Shown here: positions 6,480 to 11,083 of the stretch, in pieces | Layout: every line of letters begins with the position of its first letter | How positions within the stretch are numbered: position 1 is the stretch's first letter | Source: Lachnospiraceae bacterium UBA7225 | GTDB lineage: Bacteria; Bacillota; Clostridia; Lachnospirales; Lachnospiraceae | Direction: 5' to 3' | NCBI GenBank assembly: GCA_002473385.1 | Contig: DKTR01000101.1 | Location: 56,524-67,606 of the forward strand | Length of the DNA: 11,083 nt | The notes under the pieces: generated by a model | What the model was told of the DNA's origin: nothing | Databases searched by the model: none | The model's input: the letters and a program-made list of their open reading frames with translations, nothing else | Program-made: the position numbers and the translations under genes

Positions 6480-6558
6480 ATGAGTGATACAGTGACTGTA
6501 AAGACAGCAGCAATGCGGTGAGATTACAGAACACAGGGTACGGCAATATAGAAACCAG
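6480..6558 (+). pseudogene. Frameshifted 5' remnant of a MerR-type regulator gene
   Basis: ATG 6480, preceded by GAAGG, reads MSDTVTVKTAAMR and stops at 6519-6521. Shifting frame at 6517 gives GEITEHRVRQYRNQ, then a stop at 6559-6561. Joined, the two pieces resemble the MerR helix-turn-helix start: (V/I)K-x-AA-x-x-TG-(I/V)-T-x-x-x-(V/L)-R-x-Y. The observed four bases between the Arg codon CGG and the Ile codon ATT should be six (Thr-Gly), so a 2-base deletion would explain the break. Everything after the first recognition helix is missing, and the helicase gene begins a few bases later. The fragment is only about 26 residues long, so chance resemblance is possible. A 13-aa leader peptide is the alternative. 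Confidence 0.45.
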
Positions 6559-6560
6559 TA

Positions 6561-6565
6561 AAGGA
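6561..6565 (+). promoter_or_regulatory. Ribosome binding site deciding the helicase start
   Basis: AAGGA lies eight bases before ATG 6574 and overlaps the other in-frame ATG at 6565, which therefore cannot use it. ATG 6574 is preferred. Confidence 0.65.
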
Positions 6566-6573
6566 TGATAGAA

Positions 6574-9500
6574 ATGGATAAACGGAATTTTGCTTCCATG
6601 ATTGTAAAATATTGGTATTTAGTAGAATTTCTGGGTCAATCCGACTTTCCCGTACAGACCAGGGAAGGTCGGGAAGGCTGTTTAAAAGCGGCCAGGGGGG
6701 AAGGACGTAATAAACAGATTACGGTGTATCACGTGCTATCTGATCAAGTTGATTTGCTCACTGAAAATCACAAATTGTTATCTACAGGACCGTATACGGC
6801 GCTGCAGAATGATGCACGTGTTTATTCTTCTTACGGAGTATTATCGGATGAGATTCATGTTTGTCTGGGAAAGATGGAACGATATCTTTTTGCTGAACGC
6901 TTACAGCAAGTCTTTCATCAGAATTTGGAATTGCCGGAGAAAAATCAAAAAACGGTATGTCTGATAGGTTTGAAGTGTGATGAACAAGGCAACTATATTC
7001 CGGAGAGTATTCAAGTGTCACCTTTAGTCTGGGGGATTCATCAGCTTCTGGATCATTCTGATAAACTGACAAAAGAAAATATGTCGGACTTTTTATCTAT
7101 GGATGCTTATGAGTCCGATATGCATCTTTTTGATATACAGCTTGTGAATGAAACGAAGGAAGGGATAGCAGGTCAACGGCTCACCGTTGCTTTGCTGAAT
7201 TCTCTTAGGAAACAGGTAGAAAGTGAATATTTAGTAAATATTATCCAACCGGAACAGAGGATAAATTGGGATGCTGTCATGATTTATCGCCGGTATCGGA
7301 CGGAAGAGAGCAAGGCGCGGGATACAGAGGTTTTGCACTATAGTGACTTGGCAAATAGTTTTTTTGCGGATGACCTGCATATGGTTGAAAAAGCGATTGA
7401 CGGAGGAGAGTTTGGCGAGAAAGCGTTAGAACAAGCGTTATTAAATTATATTACAGGAGTATTTGCGGAAGAAAACCCACAACTGCATTGGCTGGATTTT
7501 CGGGATCGAATTGATGTACGCACTGCATGGAAAAAAGGAAAAGAGAAAGAGCGTGCCGATTTCTTTCACGACTATTTGGATGTTGCAAAAGCGCCGCTAG
7601 GAAAATGGCCGTCCAGATTTATGCCATGTTTGATGCAGCAGATGGCAATCAATTTGTGCTGGAAGCCATCCTTATATAACCAGCTTATTTTTTCTGTTAA
7701 TGGTCCTCCTGGTACAGGGAAGACTACTCTGCTAAAAGAGATTATAGCTGGTAATGTCGTGGAACGGGCTAACTTGCTTGCACAGTATCAAGACCCGGAC
7801 GATGCCTTTATACAGAGATGCTTTCAAGATGGAGATAAAGCGCGCAAGGGGTATTCTCAATACTGCTGGGGGTATTATGATTTTGCTGATGAACGGCTGA
7901 AAGATTATGGAATGCTGGTAGCCTCCTGCAATAACGCTGCGGTGGAGAATATTACAAAGGAATTACCGGATGGAACAGCTTTACTGAAAGGATTGGAGCC
8001 AGGAAAAGACGAGAAGGCATTAATTCAGCAAGGACTTTTAGAAGTGCAAAATTTATTCAAAATAGATGGGGCGGAGCAAGAAATTTATTTCGTGTGGAAT
8101 CAACAAGAGGGAGGATATAAATATCAAACATATCCGGATATCTATTTTACAAAGCTGGCCAACGATTTGGCGCAAAGAGAAGAGGGAGTGTGGGATAGAT
8201 GGGGGCTGATTTCCGCACCTTTTGGAAAGATGAGTAATTTGAAAGATTATACTTATTCCGTATTGAAACCATATATTAGAAGTTTTGGTTCTAATGATAG
8301 CATTCAGCAACGAAAAGTGGATTATATAAGTGCTGCTCGGCGCTTTAGAAAACAGTACGAGAAAGTTAGGCAAATTGAACAAGAGCTTCAGCAGATCAGC
8401 GGATACAGAAAACGCTATATGAGACAGAAAGTAGCTTTAGACAACCAAGCCCAGCAAATCAGAGCAGCAAAGGCTCAGCAAGAGCGGGAAGCCACACAGA
8501 TACTGAGTGAATGGTGGAATCTGGAGCAGCAGTTGAAACTGGCTGGGGAAACCTTGGAGGAATGTAAAGCAGAATTGGCCGGTTTGCAACAGAGGAAATC
8601 TTTGCAGGATAGAAATCAAGTGAACATTGAAAATCAAATTCAGAAGCTTCGCCAGCAAATTATGGAATTAGAAAACAGTCGCCGTTTCCGGGACATTATT
8701 TTGGAAATATTTCATCGTCCTACCATGCTGGCTCGTACTATTCAGGAACAGTATCAAGCCCTGGATAGGGCAGAGCAGAGTCTTCAGGATGAGACAATGA
8801 AGATGGAACAGCTGCAGCAAGAGTTAGAACAGCAAAACCGGAAGTGTGATGTACAAAGCAATGCAGTAAGCGGTCTTAAAAATCAGCAAAACCAGATTCT
8901 TGAAAAAAGACGAGCGTGCACTGATCAGATAGACCAGTTACGTTTGAAGCTGGAAGAATGCTTGACAAAGATTGCAGAGATCCGACAATCCTATTTACTG
9001 TTTTTGAAGGAGGTCTCTGAACGGTGCGATGATCAGGCGATGACCGTGTTGGATGAAGAATTTTTTCGCAAGTATGATAGCGAAGAAGACAAAGAATCCA
9101 CAGAAGCGCAGGCAGCTAATCCATGGTATACAGCAGCTTATAATCGAGAGCGGGAGAAACTGTTCTATGAGGCGTTAAAGCTTCACAAAGCTTTTTTATT
9201 AGGATCAAAGGCCTGCTTGTGGAATTTCAAAAATCTGTTGTTACTGTGGAAAGATCCCAGAGATGATGATAAAAAAGTAGTGACGTTTTCACAGCGCGAC
9301 AAGGAAGCAGCGTTTAGCTCTTTGTTGAACACGGTGTTTTTGCTGACCCCTGTACTTTCTACAACGTTTGCATCGGCTGGAAATATGTTATCTGCTATCC
9401 GGCGACCGGGAGAAATCGGTTGTCTGATCATTGACGAGGCAGGACAAGCTGCACCGCAGATGGCGCTGGGATCTCTTTTCCGTTGCCGTCGAGCTATTGT

Positions 9501-11004
9501 GGTTGGTGATCCCAAACAGGTGGAACCGGTTGTTACGGATGAATTGGATTTGATTAAACAGGTGATTCAAAATGATTATACTGGCTATTATCAATCTAAA
9601 ACTCATTCAGTCCAAGGCTTTGCTGACCGGCTGAACTTCGTAGGAACGACTTATGTCGAGGGAGAACAGAAAACCTGGGTAGGATGTCCTTTGACTGTGC
9701 ATCGACGTTGTATCAGCCCTATGTTTGAACTGTCCAATGCATTATCTTACAACAATATGATGAAGCAGCAGACTGCTTTGCCGGAACCTGAGAAAGAGAC
9801 CGGATTTTGTCGGGGAAGTTCCGGCTGGATTAATGTCAGTGGAACAGAAAATGGCAAAGCAGGGAAGGATCATTTTGTGGAAACGCAGGGAAGAAAAGCG
9901 TGGGAACTTATCCGGGAGGCTTTTCAACGAACCGAAGAAATGCCAAGTCTTTTTGTTATTACTCCGTTTACCACTGTGAGGGATGGGATGAAAAGGATGA
10001 TTCGTTCCCAGCCGGAGTATCGGAAAGACAAACGTTTAGTAGATTGGGCAGAGCAGTGTATTGGAACTGTGCATACCTTTCAGGGAAAAGAAGCAGATCA
10101 GGTCATTTTTCTGCTTGGGTGCGATAAGAATGCTTTGAGTGCTGTCCGGTGGGTAAATACTAATATTGTGAATGTGGCAGTCACCAGAGCCAGGTATCGT
10201 TTGTATGTAATAGGTGATTATACTGTCTGGCAACATTCTGCTCTGTTCCAAAAGGTAAAAGGGATTCTGGACAGTTATGCTCTGCGTGCCTTACAGAAGG
10301 CGATGGGCACACCTGGGAAGCTGCATGATAAAAAGAAAATAGACCGGCTGTTGCAGGAGGTGCCAGGCGCCGATTCCCTGACAATGGACGGGGAATTGGA
10401 TGACAGCCTGGTGGCACCACTTTTTCAAGAACTGGACGGTCTATGGAAAAATAATTCCCTTACCCCGGCTCAGATGGAGGCGTTTGGTCTTTCTGCCTCT
10501 GATATGAAAAGCTTGTCGCCGATGATTCAGCAAAGGCTTACCAGCAGCATTTTGTTGCATGAACTGTTTGCCACGATGAGAGAAAGGTATAATCTGGAGG
10601 AGATGGACGCATCTTGCGTGGGTATTTTGTTTTGCAAGACAATGGAATCTATGCTGAAACAACGGCTCTTTGGAAAATTGAAAGCTCTATTTCCTGATGA
10701 AAAGATATACAGGGAAAAACTCTGCGATATCAAAGAGCAAAAAGTAACTACAGGTACCTTCACTTACATTTTAAATAAAGCGGAACTGCGATTTCGGTTA
10801 GCTTCCTGCAGGGTTTTTCTGTTTGAGGAGATTTGTGATGAGCAGTGGTGGAACACATATGCCGGGGAATTAGAGAAATTCCGCCAGCTGCGTAATATCT
10901 GCTGCCATTCCGAACCGCTGGACTGGCAGCAGGAAAAAGAATTGATACGTATTCTTTTTGAGCGTCGGGAGTTTATAAAAACGCTGGTTGGCGATGCCCT
11001 ATAA
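6574..11004 (+). CDS. Large Upf1-like superfamily 1 helicase with coiled-coil insert and C-terminal HEPN-type domain
   Basis: A 1476-aa putative ATP-dependent nucleic-acid translocase fused to a putative RNase. Residues 1-340 match nothing I can name. A PLGKWPS...LMQQMAIN segment (341-360) acts as a Q-motif-like lead-in. Walker A is GPPGTGKTT (377-385); motif Ia is SCNNAAVENI (451-460). Residues about 587-815 are Gln/Glu-rich coiled coil. Then come motif II IIDEAGQAAP (952-961), motif III GDPKQVEP (978-985), motif IV-like HRRCISPMF (1043-1051), motif V GTVHTFQGKEADQV (1164-1177) and motif VI NVAVTRAR (1200-1207), all intact. The C-terminal region from about 1310 is helical (MDASCVGILFCKTMESMLK) and ends in RNICCH (1440-1445), the RNxxxH signature of HEPN RNases. 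It is more AT-rich than its neighbours, sits alone behind a remnant promoter region, and is probably acquired. The helicase call is firm, HEPN likely, and a defence or RNA-surveillance role is inference. The N-terminal boundary depends on using ATG 6574. Confidence 0.93.
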   Translation: MDKRNFASMIVKYWYLVEFLGQSDFPVQTREGREGCLKAARGEGRNKQITVYHVLSDQVDLLTENHKLLSTGPYTALQNDARVYSSYGVLSDEIHVCLGKMERYLFAERLQQVFHQNLELPEKNQKTVCLIGLKCDEQGNYIPESIQVSPLVWGIHQLLDHSDKLTKENMSDFLSMDAYESDMHLFDIQLVNETKEGIAGQRLTVALLNSLRKQVESEYLVNIIQPEQRINWDAVMIYRRYRTEESKARDTEVLHYSDLANSFFADDLHMVEKAIDGGEFGEKALEQALLNYITGVFAEENPQLHWLDFRDRIDVRTAWKKGKEKERADFFHDYLDVAKAPLGKWPSRFMPCLMQQMAINLCWKPSLYNQLIFSVNGPPGTGKTTLLKEIIAGNVVERANLLAQYQDPDDAFIQRCFQDGDKARKGYSQYCWGYYDFADERLKDYGMLVASCNNAAVENITKELPDGTALLKGLEPGKDEKALIQQGLLEVQNLFKIDGAEQEIYFVWNQQEGGYKYQTYPDIYFTKLANDLAQREEGVWDRWGLISAPFGKMSNLKDYTYSVLKPYIRSFGSNDSIQQRKVDYISAARRFRKQYEKVRQIEQELQQISGYRKRYMRQKVALDNQAQQIRAAKAQQEREATQILSEWWNLEQQLKLAGETLEECKAELAGLQQRKSLQDRNQVNIENQIQKLRQQIMELENSRRFRDIILEIFHRPTMLARTIQEQYQALDRAEQSLQDETMKMEQLQQELEQQNRKCDVQSNAVSGLKNQQNQILEKRRACTDQIDQLRLKLEECLTKIAEIRQSYLLFLKEVSERCDDQAMTVLDEEFFRKYDSEEDKESTEAQAANPWYTAAYNREREKLFYEALKLHKAFLLGSKACLWNFKNLLLLWKDPRDDDKKVVTFSQRDKEAAFSSLLNTVFLLTPVLSTTFASAGNMLSAIRRPGEIGCLIIDEAGQAAPQMALGSLFRCRRAIVVGDPKQVEPVVTDELDLIKQVIQNDYTGYYQSKTHSVQGFADRLNFVGTTYVEGEQKTWVGCPLTVHRRCISPMFELSNALSYNNMMKQQTALPEPEKETGFCRGSSGWINVSGTENGKAGKDHFVETQGRKAWELIREAFQRTEEMPSLFVITPFTTVRDGMKRMIRSQPEYRKDKRLVDWAEQCIGTVHTFQGKEADQVIFLLGCDKNALSAVRWVNTNIVNVAVTRARYRLYVIGDYTVWQHSALFQKVKGILDSYALRALQKAMGTPGKLHDKKKIDRLLQEVPGADSLTMDGELDDSLVAPLFQELDGLWKNNSLTPAQMEAFGLSASDMKSLSPMIQQRLTSSILLHELFATMRERYNLEEMDASCVGILFCKTMESMLKQRLFGKLKALFPDEKIYREKLCDIKEQKVTTGTFTYILNKAELRFRLASCRVFLFEEICDEQWWNTYAGELEKFRQLRNICCHSEPLDWQQEKELIRILFERREFIKTLVGDAL

Positions 11005-11076
11005 TGATATTTGAGTACGTGGCGTGTATTTTGGGCAATAATTTTTGCTACTTTGTTAAGAAAATATCATTTTTTT
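11003..11076 (+). terminator. Probable terminator after the helicase gene
   Basis: AATGATATTT (11003-11012) and AAATATCATT (11062-11071) are perfect 10-bp arms followed by five more T residues. The 5' arm overlaps the stop codon. The loop is long (49 bases) but contains a small inner hairpin, GCAA/TTGC (11035-11038 with 11045-11048), that could shorten it. The stem is AT-rich and therefore weak, so this is a tentative call. Confidence 0.4.
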
Positions 11077-11083
11077 GGCGTTT

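Noticed and set aside
6574..11004. Reading the coiled-coil helicase as a Rad50/SMC-type ATPase
   Set aside because: There is no ABC signature motif. The motifs after the insert (DEAGQA, GDPKQVEP, VAVTRAR) are those of superfamily 1 helicases.

Overview
The window looks like a low-to-mid GC Gram-positive chromosome, most likely a gut Clostridia/Lachnospiraceae-type Bacillota. This rests on strong AGGAGG-like ribosome sites, a class I T-box leader in front of pheST, near-consensus sigma-A promoters, U-tract terminators and tightly packed genes. No search could be run, so the taxonomy is inference.

Layout. Bases 2-685 hold the C-terminal part of a YihY/BrkB-type membrane protein whose start lies outside the window. 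Its stop codon is embedded in the -35 box of the next promoter. Bases 686-1223 are a long untranslated leader: promoter, T-box riboswitch with the AGGGTGGTACCACG box at 934-947, a competing antiterminator and terminator (954-986), then about 235 bases of palindromic and repeated DNA before pheS. pheS (1224-2243) and pheT (2257-4674) encode the two subunits of phenylalanyl-tRNA synthetase. They are followed without a gap by a histidine-phosphatase-family gene (4686-5306) and queA (5303-6328), which overlap by ATGA. The run ends at a strong terminator (6344-6388). The four genes read as one operon. Its output should rise when uncharged tRNA-Phe binds the T-box.

Bases 6389-6573 hold a second hairpin, a promoter with a dyad in its spacer, and what looks like a frameshifted 5' remnant of a MerR-type regulator. 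Beyond it lies one very large gene (6574-11004, 1476 aa) of visibly more AT-rich composition. It encodes an Upf1-like superfamily 1 helicase with an uncharacterised N-terminal region, a coiled-coil block of about 230 residues inserted between the helicase motifs, and a C-terminal domain ending in RNxxxH, the signature of HEPN ribonucleases. A likely terminator follows at the window edge.

The housekeeping half works in tRNA charging and tRNA modification (PheST, QueA). The right-hand gene looks like accessory DNA. A single-protein helicase/coiled-coil/HEPN effector is the best candidate here for an undescribed defence or RNA-surveillance system, but that role is inferred from architecture alone.
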